Numbered from the stretch's first letter, positions 42,043 to 52,400 are shown. The stretch is 64,000 nucleotides of DNA from Haladaptatus paucihalophilus DX253 (GCF_000376445.1 NZ_AQXI01000001.1:62001-126000); one strand, 5' to 3'. The notes: generated from the sequence alone by a model not told the origin. Program-made: numbers and translations.

Positions 42043-42813
42043 TCAGTAGCTTGGCCGCTCTTCGTACTCGATGGGGTCGTGCTCGCCGACGTTCTGGAAG
42101 GCTTGCAGGCGGAGCGCACAGGAATCACAGGTGCCACAGGCGGGTTCTTCCGCGCGGTAGCAACTCCACGTCAGTTCGTACGGCACGTCGAGTTCGACCC
42201 CGCGTTCCGCGATATCGGTCTTGCTGAACTCGACGAACGGCGCAACGAGTTCGATGGACGTGTCGTCCTTCGTTCCGGTGTCGACGACGGCCTGAAACGC
42301 CTCGAAGAACTGCGGGCGGCAGTCCGGATACCCCGAAAAATCCTCGCTGTGTGCGCCGATGAACACGGCGTCACAATCGTTCGCTTCCGCACAGGAGACG
42401 GCCATCGAAAGCAGGTTCGCGTTCCGGAACGGGACGTAGGTGTCGGGCACCTCGTCGCTCTCCAAGTCGGCGTCCTCCACGGTCATCTCGTCGTCGGTGA
42501 GACTCGACCCGCCTATTTTGGCGAGGTGACTCGTCTCGACGTGGAGGAATCCGGCGTTGAGTTCGTCGGCCTGTCGTTTCGCACAGTCGAACTCCTTGCT
42601 CTCGGTTCGCTGGCCGTAGGACGTGTGCAGGAAGAACGGTTCGTAGCCCCGTTCGCGTGCTTCGTAGGCGGCCGTGGCGCTGTCCATCCCGCCGGAAGCG
42701 AGGATGACCGCGCGCTTTTCGGGTCGGCCGGTATCAGTCGTCTCGTTGGCGGTCGTCTCGCTGGCAGTCGTCTCGTTTTCGCTCGTCTCGTCGCTTGTGT
42801 CGTTTCGTATCAT
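42043..42813 (-). CDS. queC: 7-cyano-7-deazaguanine synthase QueC
   Basis: 256 residues from ATG 42813. It converts 7-carboxy-7-deazaguanine to preQ0, the archaeosine precursor. The PP-loop is ILASGGMDSATAA, then FLHTSYGQRTESKEF, VPFRNANLLSMA and the C-terminal zinc site (CYRAEEPACGTCDSC). The first ~30 residues are an acidic Thr/Glu repeat (ETSENETT, ASETTANETT) coded by imperfect DNA repeats; this tail is outside the fold. It is third in the queD-queE-queC operon. Confidence 0.95.
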   Translation of the reverse strand: MIRNDTSDETSENETTASETTANETTDTGRPEKRAVILASGGMDSATAAYEARERGYEPFFLHTSYGQRTESKEFDCAKRQADELNAGFLHVETSHLAKIGGSSLTDDEMTVEDADLESDEVPDTYVPFRNANLLSMAVSCAEANDCDAVFIGAHSEDFSGYPDCRPQFFEAFQAVVDTGTKDDTSIELVAPFVEFSKTDIAERGVELDVPYELTWSCYRAEEPACGTCDSCALRLQAFQNVGEHDPIEYEERPSY

Positions 42814-42844
42814 GGTATCGTTGCTACGTCTGTCTTGTCGTCGT

Positions 42845-43639
42845 TCAAGTACCCGGTGCGTCGTTCCACAGGTCAACGTGCAGTCGCGGCGTGTAGCGAT
42901 AGCCGTACTCCATCGCCAGTTGTGCGACTCGCTCGCGGGTTTCGTCGAGTTGCTCGCGGGTCGCTCCTTCCGGCATCAGGAGCACGTCGGTATCGGAGAG
43001 CGGTTCGTCGGCGGTCGCGCGAACGTCCGAAACCAGTTCCTCGATTTCTTCGAGGTCGCCGTCGTCGGTGACGACGAACTTCATCTGGGTGTCGTAGGCG
43101 TCCACCAGCGCCGCGAGCGTCTCCACGTCGATTCGCCGCTCCTCGTGCCGGTCCTCCCACTCGCCGTCGCCTTTCGGGTCGGTTTCGGGCGTCGGCGTCG
43201 AGGAGGCCAGTTTCGGGCTGACGCTCGCCAAGTCGATGGGCGCGTCGCGGAATATCGTCCCGTTCGTCTCGACCGTCGTGTGATAGCCCCGCTCCGAAAG
43301 GCGGTCGAGCAGGGTGACGGACTCCTCGTGTACCAGCGGTTCGCCGCCCGTGAGGACGATGTGGTTCGCGTCGTAGGATTCGACCTCCGCGACGATTTCG
43401 TCCACCGTCATCCGGGCGTGCGTCGGTTCCCACGAGGTGTGATACGAATCGCAGAACCAACAGCGGAGGTTACAGCCGCTCGTCCGCACGAACACGCTCG
43501 GAACGCCCGCGAGCGTCCCCTCCCCCTGCAGGGAGTAGAACAACTCGTTGATGGGCAACGACGGTTCGTCCGAGTCCGCCCCCTCGTGCTCGACGTCGGC
43601 GCGTTTCCCGTCACTCGGTTCGGTCGCGTTCACCGGCAT
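42845..43639 (-). CDS. queE: 7-carboxy-7-deazaguanine synthase QueE (radical SAM)
   Basis: 264 residues. The radical SAM cluster is SGCNLRCWFCDS (CxxxCxxC). FYSLQGEGTLAGVPSVFVRT is the family start, with GGEPLVHEE and VETNGT for SAM binding. It converts carboxytetrahydropterin to CDG. It starts 3 bp after queD ends. The N-terminal ~30 residues are a disordered acidic extension. Confidence 0.95.
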   Translation of the reverse strand: MPVNATEPSDGKRADVEHEGADSDEPSLPINELFYSLQGEGTLAGVPSVFVRTSGCNLRCWFCDSYHTSWEPTHARMTVDEIVAEVESYDANHIVLTGGEPLVHEESVTLLDRLSERGYHTTVETNGTIFRDAPIDLASVSPKLASSTPTPETDPKGDGEWEDRHEERRIDVETLAALVDAYDTQMKFVVTDDGDLEEIEELVSDVRATADEPLSDTDVLLMPEGATREQLDETRERVAQLAMEYGYRYTPRLHVDLWNDAPGT

Positions 43640-43641
43640 AA

Positions 43642-44079
43642 TCAGACGGGGGCACCACAGAGTTCAGCCGTCTCGCTCACCTCGACCGCCACCTCGGAGA
43701 CGTTCTCCGGCAGTTCCTCGCGGAACCGGCGTTCGAGTTCGAGGCTCATCACCTCCGCCGTTGGCGGGTCCTCGAAGAGGACGACCGCCGACCCGTCGCC
43801 GCTCTCCTCGAAGGCGTCCACGAGCGGGTCGCCCTTCTCCAGCAGGAACATGTGGTCCCACTCGGAGAGTATCGCAGTAATATCTCCCTTGTCCACGACC
43901 CACCCCTCTTCGGTGAGTTCACCGGTGACGGTCACCTCGATTTCGTAGTTGTGGCCGTGCGGTCGGCTGCATTTCCCGTCGTGGTGCAACAATCGATGAC
44001 CCGCGCTGATGCGAATCGGGCGGTCGCGCCCGATGTGAAGCGTTCGTTCGTGAGATGATTCGAGTAAAGATGTAGGCAT
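43642..44079 (-). CDS. queD: 6-carboxytetrahydropterin synthase QueD
   Basis: 145 residues of the PTPS fold. Zinc histidines are in ISAGHRLL and RPHGHNYEI. The catalytic Cys is in DGKCSRPHGH. DKGDITAILSEWDHMFLLEK is the typical middle, and a C-terminal Glu lies in VSETAELCG. It makes the first archaeosine/queuosine-pathway intermediate from dihydroneopterin triphosphate. First gene of the operon. Confidence 0.95.
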   Translation of the reverse strand: MPTSLLESSHERTLHIGRDRPIRISAGHRLLHHDGKCSRPHGHNYEIEVTVTGELTEEGWVVDKGDITAILSEWDHMFLLEKGDPLVDAFEESGDGSAVVLFEDPPTAEVMSLELERRFREELPENVSEVAVEVSETAELCGAPV

Positions 44080-44245
44080 ATTCGGAGATTATCGAGAGAA
44101 TACTTAAACGCATCACTCTCAATCGGTCGTGAGGTGAGATGGGTGTGTGGGAACCTTCGATTTCCTTCTCCAGAATCGTGGTCCCGTCTCTTTCGGGGAT
44201 TTCAATCGTAATGAATATGTGTCGTTAGTATTACACTCGTGTAGT

Positions 44246-44479
44246 ATGGGAAGTACTGTCGAAAACCTGCAAAATTTTGCCGACCTCGAAGATCACACCA
44301 AACTTCGGTATCTGATAATGGGAAGCGGGGTTATGGTGATTTTCGTCGGAATCGTACTGTTCGTGCTGATAGATGACCCCCTCATTGCACTGCTTGCCAT
44401 CGCCGCTGGCATCCTCGACATTACCGTCGTCTCGAAATTCATCGCCAAACAGAGCAAGCGGGCCAACGAGGACGCCTGA
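44246..44479 (+). CDS. Small two-helix membrane protein
   Basis: 77 residues from ATG 44246; upstream in-frame codons look like leader. A soluble start (TVENLQNFADLEDHTKLRYL) precedes two helices (MGSGVMVIFVGIVLFVLI and LIALLAIAAGILDITVVSKF), then a basic-acidic tail. A TATA-like TCGTTAGTATT lies about 25 bp upstream. No family recognised. Confidence 0.62.
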   Translation: MGSTVENLQNFADLEDHTKLRYLIMGSGVMVIFVGIVLFVLIDDPLIALLAIAAGILDITVVSKFIAKQSKRANEDA

Positions 44480-44720
44480 CACTATCGCACTGCAGTCGAG
44501 ATTCCACGAATCGTGTTCTGACTCGAAAACGAAGGGAAGTGTAACCTCATCTCTTGGGATTCAAACCTTTCGCATTTCGAGTTCGCAAACGCCTCGCTGT
44601 CGCTCGGACGTTTACTTCCTGAAAATGCTCCGTCAGGGATATCGAACTCGCCGAGACGGTCCGGGCGTGCGACTCGCCTGCTCGAATCCCCGAGCGTCCG
44701 CTTTTCCTCGTTTCACTCGG
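44480..44720. other. Spacer holding a copy of the tRNA 3' end
   Basis: 241 bp without a gene. It carries the 20-bp repeat of the tRNA 3' end listed separately and a GC-rich stretch between the copies. Confidence 0.5.
44621..44640. repeat. Duplicate of the tRNA-Glu 3' end (possible att remnant)
   Basis: GAAAATGCTCCGTCAGGGAT occurs exactly at 44621-44640 and at 44720-44739, the latter covering the acceptor-stem and T-arm end of the tRNA gene. A displaced tRNA 3' end lying downstream of the gene is the trace left by integrases. No integrase is present in between, so the element would be deleted. Confidence 0.55.
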
Positions 44721-44724
44721 AAAA

Positions 44725-44799
44725 TGCTCCGTCAGGGATTCGAACCCTGGTCCTTGCCGTGAGAGGGCAAGATGATTGGCCGGACTACACCAACGGAGC
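44725..44799 (-). tRNA. tRNA-Glu (anticodon CTC)
   Basis: On the minus strand the acceptor arms GCTCCGT and ACGGAGC pair perfectly, followed by discriminator A. The anticodon arm is TTGCC-CTCTCAC-GGCAA with CTC at the anticodon, so it reads GAG. The T arm has GGTTCGAATCC. CCA is not encoded. It is a 75-nt gene with no intron. Confidence 0.95.
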
Positions 44800-44930
44800 G
44801 CGTGTACTCATTCGTAATCGCACGGACTGTTTAACAGTTGCGTTTAGAGAGCGCCGTGGCTGTCGGTCACACATTCAGAAACGCGAACAGGCGCGGCTCT
44901 CGACGGAGTGATTATCCGAAAAAACGACCC

Positions 44931-46118
44931 TTATCTGTCGAGCGGCGACCCGGCGGCGTCGGGTTCGTGACCGTCGAGGCTGATGATGTTCTCGCGGCCG
45001 ACGCGGAGTTTGCTTATCTCGCCGTCCTCCTCCATCTCGGAGAGCAGCATGCTGACTTTGGATTTCGACCAGCCGGTTTCGTCCACGATGTTAACCTGCT
45101 TCATCCGACCGCCGTTTTCGCGGAGCAGCTTTTTCACCCGTGCCTCGTCGGTGAGCAGTTCCTCGTCGCTGACCGCCGGTTCGGCAGAGCCGGTGGTCGA
45201 TTCGGTTGCGGCGGACCCACCGGCGCCCCCGCCTCCGCCTCCACCGCTCGGGGTACTACGACCGGAGGACAGCGAGCCGAGGCTTCCCTGTCGCCACGCG
45301 AACACCGCGGCCAAGCCGATGAGGACGACGAGCGCCGCGATGAAGAACATCATCGGCGAGTTCGAGCCGGATCTTTCGCCGCCGCTCCCCGGTGGCACGT
45401 TCGCGCCGCCCGTGGTCGATGTCGTGCTCGTGGACGAACTCGACTGGGGTGGCGAGGAGAACTTCACCATCGGACGCTGGTCGTTGAACTCACGGGGACC
45501 GGTCCACGAGACGGAATCGCTTTCCGCCAGCGTATCGCCCGCTATGCTTCGTCCCTTCGCCGGTTGTGCGGATTTGAAGGACATACCGTCCGCGGGATAG
45601 ACGACGAGTTTCTGATTATCCCCGAGGTAGAGTCCTCCTTGAAATACGTCACCGAAGACGGTCGTGTTTCCGCTGCCGTAAGCGAATCCCGACCATCGGA
45701 ACGACATCTCGACGACGCCGCGGGTCGTGTCTCCGGTCAGTCCCGCTTGGTTGATGAAGGCCCGCTTGGAGAAGTTACCAGCGGTCATCTTCCGTTTCGT
45801 TCGGTTGTTCGCCGTCGAGGTCAGTTCGACCGCGTTCTCCCTGAAATTCTTATACAGTTCCGTGTCGGAGGTGTTGAAGTTCTGTGCGAACTCCTCGAAC
45901 TGCTTGCGTTCCTGTTGCGTTTCTAACGTTTTTTCGTAGCGGAATGTCCATATCGCAGTGCTGTCACTGTGGACGAGAATGTGAAATTCGACGTCATCGA
46001 ACTCCTGGGAGGTAGTGATCTTCTGCGGAGTCGGGGCGTTGCTCTGGGCCGTCCCGAACGTGGGAAACGACGCGATGAGCAGCACCGTGATGAGGCCGAC
46101 AGCCAGGAGCCGTCTCAT
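44931..46118 (-). CDS. Membrane-anchored winged-helix protein with extracytoplasmic domain
   Basis: 395 residues from ATG 46118. The signal peptide is RRLLAVGLITVLLIASFPTF. An extracytoplasmic domain follows (about 25-230, DUF7345-like), then a Ser/Thr linker, one transmembrane helix (MMFFIAALVVLIGLAAVFAW), a Gly-rich linker and a cytoplasmic winged helix (TDEARVKKLLRENGGRMKQV, then TGWSKSKVSMLLSEMEEDGE). The order implies an outside-sensing one-component regulator or a membrane-tethered DNA-binding protein. Confidence 0.85.
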   Translation of the reverse strand: MRRLLAVGLITVLLIASFPTFGTAQSNAPTPQKITTSQEFDDVEFHILVHSDSTAIWTFRYEKTLETQQERKQFEEFAQNFNTSDTELYKNFRENAVELTSTANNRTKRKMTAGNFSKRAFINQAGLTGDTTRGVVEMSFRWSGFAYGSGNTTVFGDVFQGGLYLGDNQKLVVYPADGMSFKSAQPAKGRSIAGDTLAESDSVSWTGPREFNDQRPMVKFSSPPQSSSSTSTTSTTGGANVPPGSGGERSGSNSPMMFFIAALVVLIGLAAVFAWRQGSLGSLSSGRSTPSGGGGGGGAGGSAATESTTGSAEPAVSDEELLTDEARVKKLLRENGGRMKQVNIVDETGWSKSKVSMLLSEMEEDGEISKLRVGRENIISLDGHEPDAAGSPLDR

Positions 46119-46168
46119 GTACCTTATCGTCCATGCCCGGATATAAAAGACCTTGTGACGTGCGGTCG

Positions 46169-47320
46169 TCAACGAACCATGTTACCATTAGACATAACCG
46201 TTACGGGGTTCTGCCACGCCGTTTCGTCGGCGCGAGGATTAGTATCAAGAACCACGAGGTCGGCACGGTATCCCTCCTCGACCAGTCCGACATCCGATAG
46301 CCCGAGGAGGTCGGCCGCGTTGACCGTCGCCGCCTCGAGCGCGCCGTCCGGCGAGAGACCGTACTCGACCATCAGTTCGAGTTCTTCCGGGATGTCGCGG
46401 TGGAAGTTGAACGGCGTTCCGGCGTCGGTTCCCATCGCTATCGTCACGTCCGCATCGAGCGCGTGACGGAACGCGTCTTCGAAGGCGTCGCCCGCTTCCT
46501 CCGCCTTCTCGACCGCGTAGGGAGGGATTCCGGCGTCCGTCCCCTGCTCGACGATTCCGTGGAGCGCCTTCGCAGTCGGCACCCAGTAGGTCCCTCGGTC
46601 TGCCATCATTTCGGCCGCTTCGCGGTCCATGAACGTCCCGTGTTCGATGCTCGAAATACCTGCCCTGACGGCGTTCTTGATGCCTTCCGTCCCGTGGGCG
46701 TGAGCCGCCGTCGGTACGTGTTTCGCGGCGGCGGTTTCGACGAGCGTGTTCAACTCTGCTTCGTCGAGTTCGGGCGAGCCGGTGACCGCACCCTCGGTGA
46801 GGACGCCGCCGGTCGCCATGCACTTGATAACTCCCGCGCCGCGCTTGAGCTGTTCTCGGACGGCCTTTTTGACTTCCGCTTCGCCGTCCGCTTCGCGCCC
46901 GAACCAGTGGCCGTGGCCGCCAGTCATCACGACGTTCTGGCCGCAGGCGACGACTCGCGGTCCGTCGATGAGCCCCGATTCGATCGCTTTTCCGGCGTCG
47001 AGCGCGAGCGTCGTCGGTGAGCCGAGGTCACGAACCGACGTCACCCCGGCGTGGAGCGCGTCGCGGAGGTTCGCCGTCGCGCGATACGACAGCGTCATCT
47101 CGCTGTCGTGATTCATCGTGGTCACGTCCGGTCGGCCGTCCATCGAGGCGTGGATGTGCGAGTCGATGAGCCCCGGCGCGACGAACTTCCCGCTCACGTC
47201 GATCTCTTCGTCGGCCTCGGGAACGTCCCCCACCGAGACGATTTCGCCGTTTTCGACCGCGACGTCGGCGTCCCGAATACCGGTCGCGTCTACGATATCT
47301 GCACCGCGGAGTACGAGCAT
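46169..47320 (-). CDS. Amidohydrolase, imidazolonepropionase/prolidase-like
   Basis: 383 residues. The metal site begins with PGLIDSHIHASMD (HxH). GAGVIKCMATGG has the bridging Lys, TAAHAHG and SSIEHGTFMD the further His, and AMGTDAGTP the catalytic Asp. It is a TIM-barrel metal-dependent hydrolase acting on cyclic amides or dipeptides. It starts with a urease-type beta sandwich (MLVLRGADIVDATGIRDADV). Substrate unknown. Confidence 0.92.
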   Translation of the reverse strand: MLVLRGADIVDATGIRDADVAVENGEIVSVGDVPEADEEIDVSGKFVAPGLIDSHIHASMDGRPDVTTMNHDSEMTLSYRATANLRDALHAGVTSVRDLGSPTTLALDAGKAIESGLIDGPRVVACGQNVVMTGGHGHWFGREADGEAEVKKAVREQLKRGAGVIKCMATGGVLTEGAVTGSPELDEAELNTLVETAAAKHVPTAAHAHGTEGIKNAVRAGISSIEHGTFMDREAAEMMADRGTYWVPTAKALHGIVEQGTDAGIPPYAVEKAEEAGDAFEDAFRHALDADVTIAMGTDAGTPFNFHRDIPEELELMVEYGLSPDGALEAATVNAADLLGLSDVGLVEEGYRADLVVLDTNPRADETAWQNPVTVMSNGNMVR

Positions 47321-47457
47321 GAGCGGTGTGAGACGCGCTACGTGATAACCATCCGGGTCGCGGCAGGGTGAGACGGTGAGGGTGTCAGCGGCGTAGGCGA
47401 CGGAACGTCAGCACGGTGGGCGAAAGAGGCAACTCGCTTCCCTCTGAACGAAAGTGT

Positions 47458-48198
47458 ATGGACGGAACCGACAGCTCGGAGCGAAACGCGTTGATAACCG
47501 GTGCGAGTTCAGGCATCGGACGGGCGACCGCACACGCCCTCGCCCGCGACGGTGCGAACGTCGCGCTCGCCGCGAGACGCGAATCGGAACTGGCCGACAT
47601 CGCGGACGCGCTGGAAGCGGAGTACGGCGTCGAAACCGCGGTTTGTCCCGTCGACGTGCGCGACGAGTCGGCCGTCGAGTCGATGGTCGAGGAGGCGGTG
47701 GCCGCGCTCGGCGGCCTCGACGTACTCGTGAACAACGCGGGACTCGCGCGCGGCGAAGCCGTCGAGGACCTCTCGACCGAGGAGTTTCGTGCGATGCAGG
47801 ACACGAACGTCGATGGCGTCTTCTTCGTCACGCGGGCCGCACTCCCGCACCTCCGCGACTCCGCGGGCAACCTGATATTCGTCGGAAGCTTCGCGGGCCA
47901 GTACCCCCGCCCGTTCAACCCCGTCTACGCCGCGACGAAGTGGTGGGTGCGCGGATTCGCCCACAGCCTCGAAGGTCGCGTCGGCGAGGACGGCGTGGCG
48001 GTCACGGTCGTCAATCCGACCGAAGTTCGGACGGAGTTCGGCTCCGAGGACGGCGAACCGTTCGAGGACCGATTCGAACCCGGCAGCGTCACCGAACCCG
48101 AGGAGATAGCCGACGCTATCGCGTTCGCGGCGGGGCAGGAGAACTCGACGGTCAGCGAAATCGACGTCTACCGTCGGGACAAGTTTTCGGGGTTTTAG
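47458..48198 (+). CDS. Short-chain dehydrogenase/reductase
   Basis: 246 residues from ATG 47458. Cofactor motif TGASSGIGRATA, then LAARRESEL, VNNAGLARGE, and the catalytic set FVGSFAGQ (Ser) and YAATKWWVRGF (Tyr, Lys). VNPTEVRTEF follows in place of PGxVxT. It is similar to NADP-dependent serine/3-hydroxy acid dehydrogenases. Substrate not known. It is divergent from the amidohydrolase. Confidence 0.92.
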   Translation: MDGTDSSERNALITGASSGIGRATAHALARDGANVALAARRESELADIADALEAEYGVETAVCPVDVRDESAVESMVEEAVAALGGLDVLVNNAGLARGEAVEDLSTEEFRAMQDTNVDGVFFVTRAALPHLRDSAGNLIFVGSFAGQYPRPFNPVYAATKWWVRGFAHSLEGRVGEDGVAVTVVNPTEVRTEFGSEDGEPFEDRFEPGSVTEPEEIADAIAFAAGQENSTVSEIDVYRRDKFSGF

Positions 48199-48245
48199 GG
48201 CCGCTTCGTCGTGATTTTCGGCAGTCCGACTATCCGTACCGTTCG

Positions 48246-49283
48246 CTACCCGTACCCTTCGTACTGCACGTGGTCCTCGGGGACGCCGAGGTCCCGCGCC
48301 GCGCCCGCGAGCATCGACACCATGGCGTTGACGCCGCAGGCGTACACTTCGAGGCCGTCAGGGTCGATTCGCGCGTCGATGTCGTAGGCCGGTTCCGTGG
48401 TGTACTCCGCGAGGTCGTCGGAGAGGTTCTCCTCGGCCCTCTCGACGAGATATTTCACGAGCGTCTGCTGGACGTAATCGGTTTCCCCCTCCCAGTCGGT
48501 GAGGTACTCCTCGCGCGAGCAGGTCGGGACGAAGTGGAAGTTCTCGTGTTCGTCGTCCAGTTCCTCGAACTCCTCGCGGTAGGCCAAGTCGTCCTTCCAC
48601 GACGCGCCCAGAAAGAGCCACACGTCCCGCCGTTCGCCCTCGTACTCGTCGCGGCCTTCCTCGAAGGTGTACTTAATCATACTCCGGAGTGGCGCGACGC
48701 CCGTCCCCGTGGCGAGGAAGGCCATGTCCCGGCCGGACGGTTCTTCGAGGACGAAATCGCCGTTCGGTCCCCGAACCGTCACCCGGTCGCCCTCCGAGAG
48801 GTCTTCGAACAGCTTCGACGTGAGGCGGCCGTGTGGCACCCGTCGAACGCAGAGTTCGATGCCGTCCGCGTTCGGCGAACTGGCGATGGAGTACGGCCGC
48901 GGCGTGTGTTCGTAGCGCATCGTGGCGTACTGGCCGGGCACGAAATCGAACTCCTCCTCGAAGTCGATGGCGACGCTCATCAGCGACGAGAACGGTCGCT
49001 GATAGCGATCTCTTAGTGAGGTGAGTTCCGTCAACAGGTTCTCGTGGCCGCGCTCTTCGCCCTCTATCGCCGATTTCAGTTCGTCCCAGTCGGCGTCCTC
49101 GGATGCGACTCGCTCGGCCCACTCCTCGCGGCCGTGAACGTCGAGGAGTTCCGCGGCCCGTTCGACGACGCGCTCGGTACGGTCCTCGTCGAGGGGCTCC
49201 ACGCGCTCGACCCTCGCGGAATCCGTCACCAGCGGCAGCTCTTCCGCCCGTCTGTGTTGTGAGTGCTGTGATGGAATCTCCAT
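48246..49283 (-). CDS. FAD/NAD(P)-dependent oxidoreductase (FNR-like)
   Basis: 345 residues from ATG 49283. An N-terminal helical segment of about 100 residues has no familiar match. The FAD domain has FVPGQYATMRYEHTPRPYSI then ASS, and RLTSKLFEDLSEGDRVTV. The NAD(P) domain has LATGTGVAPLRSMIKY and VYACGVNAMVSML. It lacks an iron-sulfur domain, so electrons probably pass to a separate ferredoxin or flavoprotein. Confidence 0.87.
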   Translation of the reverse strand: MEIPSQHSQHRRAEELPLVTDSARVERVEPLDEDRTERVVERAAELLDVHGREEWAERVASEDADWDELKSAIEGEERGHENLLTELTSLRDRYQRPFSSLMSVAIDFEEEFDFVPGQYATMRYEHTPRPYSIASSPNADGIELCVRRVPHGRLTSKLFEDLSEGDRVTVRGPNGDFVLEEPSGRDMAFLATGTGVAPLRSMIKYTFEEGRDEYEGERRDVWLFLGASWKDDLAYREEFEELDDEHENFHFVPTCSREEYLTDWEGETDYVQQTLVKYLVERAEENLSDDLAEYTTEPAYDIDARIDPDGLEVYACGVNAMVSMLAGAARDLGVPEDHVQYEGYG

Positions 49284-49431
49284 AGCCGCACCGTGTACCG
49301 CGACGGGTGCGAGCGGTAAAACGCTTCTCGCCGTTTCGAAAGCCGGTGAAAACATCCCTGATGCGGCCGTCTTCGCGGAGAACGGCGGCGGTCACCGAAA
49401 CGCGCCCACGACTATCGAAACGCGCCCACGA

Positions 49432-52400
49432 TTATCGAAGCGCTTCGTCGACTTTCTGGATGGGATGTGGCGGTTCCTCGCCCTGCCAGTCGCCGAGTTG
49501 CGTGCGACAGGACGCGCCGGGCGCGACGACTTCCCCGCCGTCGCTCTCTTCGACCTGCTCGAACAGAATCGACCCGACCGCCTTGCTCATCGAGTAGTGT
49601 TCGGCCTCGTAACCGAAACTGCCCGCCATGCCGCAACACCCGCTGTCGAGGGCGTCCACCTCGTAGCCCGCAGTGCGGAGGACGGTCACGGCGTGGCCGT
49701 CCTTCTTCGTCGCCTTCTGGTGGCAGTGACCGTGGTAGGTCAGCGACCCCTCGCCCGACAGCGGCAGGTCGAGGTCGAACGCGTCGAGGTACTCGCAGAT
49801 TCCGTACGTGTTCGCGGCGAGGCGTTCGGCTTCCGTTCGGAGTCCTCCAGCCTCGGGGTCGGCGGAGCGCGGTTCGGTGTACTGACCGCTCGACGACCCG
49901 GACGACTCGTCCGTCGGCAGCAAATCGAGGTAGTCCGACTGGAACATCACCGCGTCGGACGGTTCGACCACCACGACGTCCCAGCCGTCCCGGACGAACG
50001 ACGAGAGGGCGTCCACGTTCGTCTCGGCCTGCTCGCGGGCCGTATCGAGCAGTCCTTTCGAGTGGGCGGGTCGCCCGCTCCCGGCCACGCCGGACGGGAT
50101 TCGGACGTGCACGTCCGCCGCTTCGAGGACGCGAATCGCCGCCTTCCCGGCCTCCGGGTGGTTGTGGTTCGTGTAGGTGTCGGGAAAGAGCAGGACGCGC
50201 CGGGTGGCCTCCTCCTCGGAAACCCGCGTTCCGCGCTCTTCGAACCAGTCTTCGAGGGTTTCGCGGTGGAACGTGGGCAGACTTCGCTCGCTGGCGATGC
50301 CCAGCACCTTCTCCGCGACGAACCGCGCGCCGGGGAGTTCGGTCGCCCAGTTCGAGACGGGCGCGAACGCGCTCCCGAGCGAGGAGAGGCGGTCGATGTT
50401 CCCGAAGATGCGGTCGCGGAGGCTCGCCCCGTGTCGCTCGTGGTACTCGTGTTCCACCTCGGCCTTCAGCTTCGCCATGTCCACCTCCGAGGGGCAGTCT
50501 TTCGCACAGCCCTTACAGCCGATACAGAGGTCCATCACCTCGTGCATGAACTCCACGTCGAACTGCTCCTCGTCGGAGAGCGAACCGCTCATGGCCTGCC
50601 GGAGCATGTTCGCCCGTCCCCGGGTGCTCGTTATCTCCTCGTCCGCCGCGCGGTAAGTCGGGCACATCACGCCGCCGGTGGTCTCCTGCCCGCCGCGACA
50701 GCCGCCACAGCCGTGACAGAGTTCGACCATCCCCTCGAAGCCGTTCTCGTTCTCCCAGTTGAGGGTCGGGGCGAAGCCGGAGTCGAACTCGTAGCCGGGG
50801 TCGAACCGGAGGTTCTCGGTCATGTCCACGTCACCACAGACCTGTCCGGGGTTGAGGAGCCAGTCGGGGTCGAAGGCCGTCTTCAGGTCGCGAAAGACCT
50901 CCCACACGTGGTCGCCGTACAGTTTGTGGTTCCACTGGGTTCGCGCGCGGCCGTCGCCGTGCTCGCCCGAGACGCTGCCGCCGTACTCGACCACGAGGTC
51001 GGTCACGGCGTCGGCGATGGATTCCATCTGGTTGACCCCCGCGGGACTCTTGGTGTTGACGAGCGGGCGAACGTGCAGACACCCCGGTCCGGCGTGGGCG
51101 TAGACGCTGGCGAACGTGTCGTTGTCCTCCAACACCTGCTGGAAGTCGGCGACGTATTCGGGCAGGTTCTCCGGCGGAACCGCGCTGTCCTCGATGAACG
51201 AGATGTGTTTCGCGTCCGTCGTCCGCGAGAGCAAAATTGGCAGGCCGGATTTGCGCAGTTTCCAGAAGCGGGCGCGCTCGTCCTCGTCGTGGGCCTCCAT
51301 CGCGGAGAGCGCCCGGACTCCCTCGCGGTCGTCCCGGAGCTTCGAGACTTTCTCCCGCCCGTCCTCGTCGTCGGTCGCGTAGAACTCCACGAGGAGGACG
51401 GAATCGGTTCCGTCCGGGAGCATCTCCACCACATCGCGGAACTCCTCGGTATCCTCGGCAAGCGATATGAGCACGTTGTCGAGCACCTCGACGGCCGACG
51501 GGTCGTGGTCGAGAATCGGCGCGACGTCCTCCATCGCGTCGTTCAGGCTTCCGTAGGTCAACAGCGCCATCGCCTTCGTTTCGGGGATGGGTTCGAGCGA
51601 GACGGTCGCCTCCGTGACGATGGCGAGCGTTCCCTCGCTCCCGGCGAGCAGGCGCGCGAGGTTGACGTGTCCTTCCTCGGCTTCCTCGACGAGTCGGTCG
51701 AGGTTGTAGCCCGAGACGTTGCGCTTGAGTTGCGGGAACACCTCCGCCACCGCGTCCCGCTCCTCCTCGACGATGCGGAGCACTTCCGCGTAGATGCGGC
51801 CTTCGAGCGAGTCGTCTCCGGCACCCTCGCGGAGTTCGTCCAGCGTCACGTCGCCGAAGCGCGTCACGGTGCCGTCGGCGAGGACGACCTCGCACTCCTC
51901 GATATAGGCGTCCGTCTTCCCGTACTTCAGGGAGTGTGACCCCGTGGAGTTGTTGCCGATGGCTCCGCCGAGGGCGCTCTTGTCGCGCCACGCCGGGTCG
52001 GGCGCGAACTTCAGGCCCTCCTCGGCCAGCGCGCGGTTCAACTCACCGAGGACGATTCCGGATTGGGCGCGGGCGGTTTCCGCTTCCGGGTCGAAGTCGA
52101 GCAGGTCGACCATGTGGCGCGTGAAGTCCAGCACGACGGCCTCGTTGACAGACTGCCCGGCGAGACTCGTCCCGCCGCCGCGGGGGAGGACGGGTATCTC
52201 GCGGTCGGCGCAGTACTCCATCACCGACGCCACGTCGTCCGTCGAGGTCGGGAAGACGACGCCGATGGGCGTCACCTCGTAGGCGCTCGCGTCGGTCGCG
52301 TACAACTGTCGGGAGTACTCGTCGAAGCGGACCTCGCCGTCCACCAGCGTCACGAGGTCGGAGACCAATCCTGTGCGTGCCACGCTATCCGAATGATAGT

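Noticed and set aside
49465-51939. 824-codon open frame on the plus strand
   Set aside because: Antisense to the well-supported GlcD-GlpC fusion gene; Val/Arg/Glu-rich shadow.
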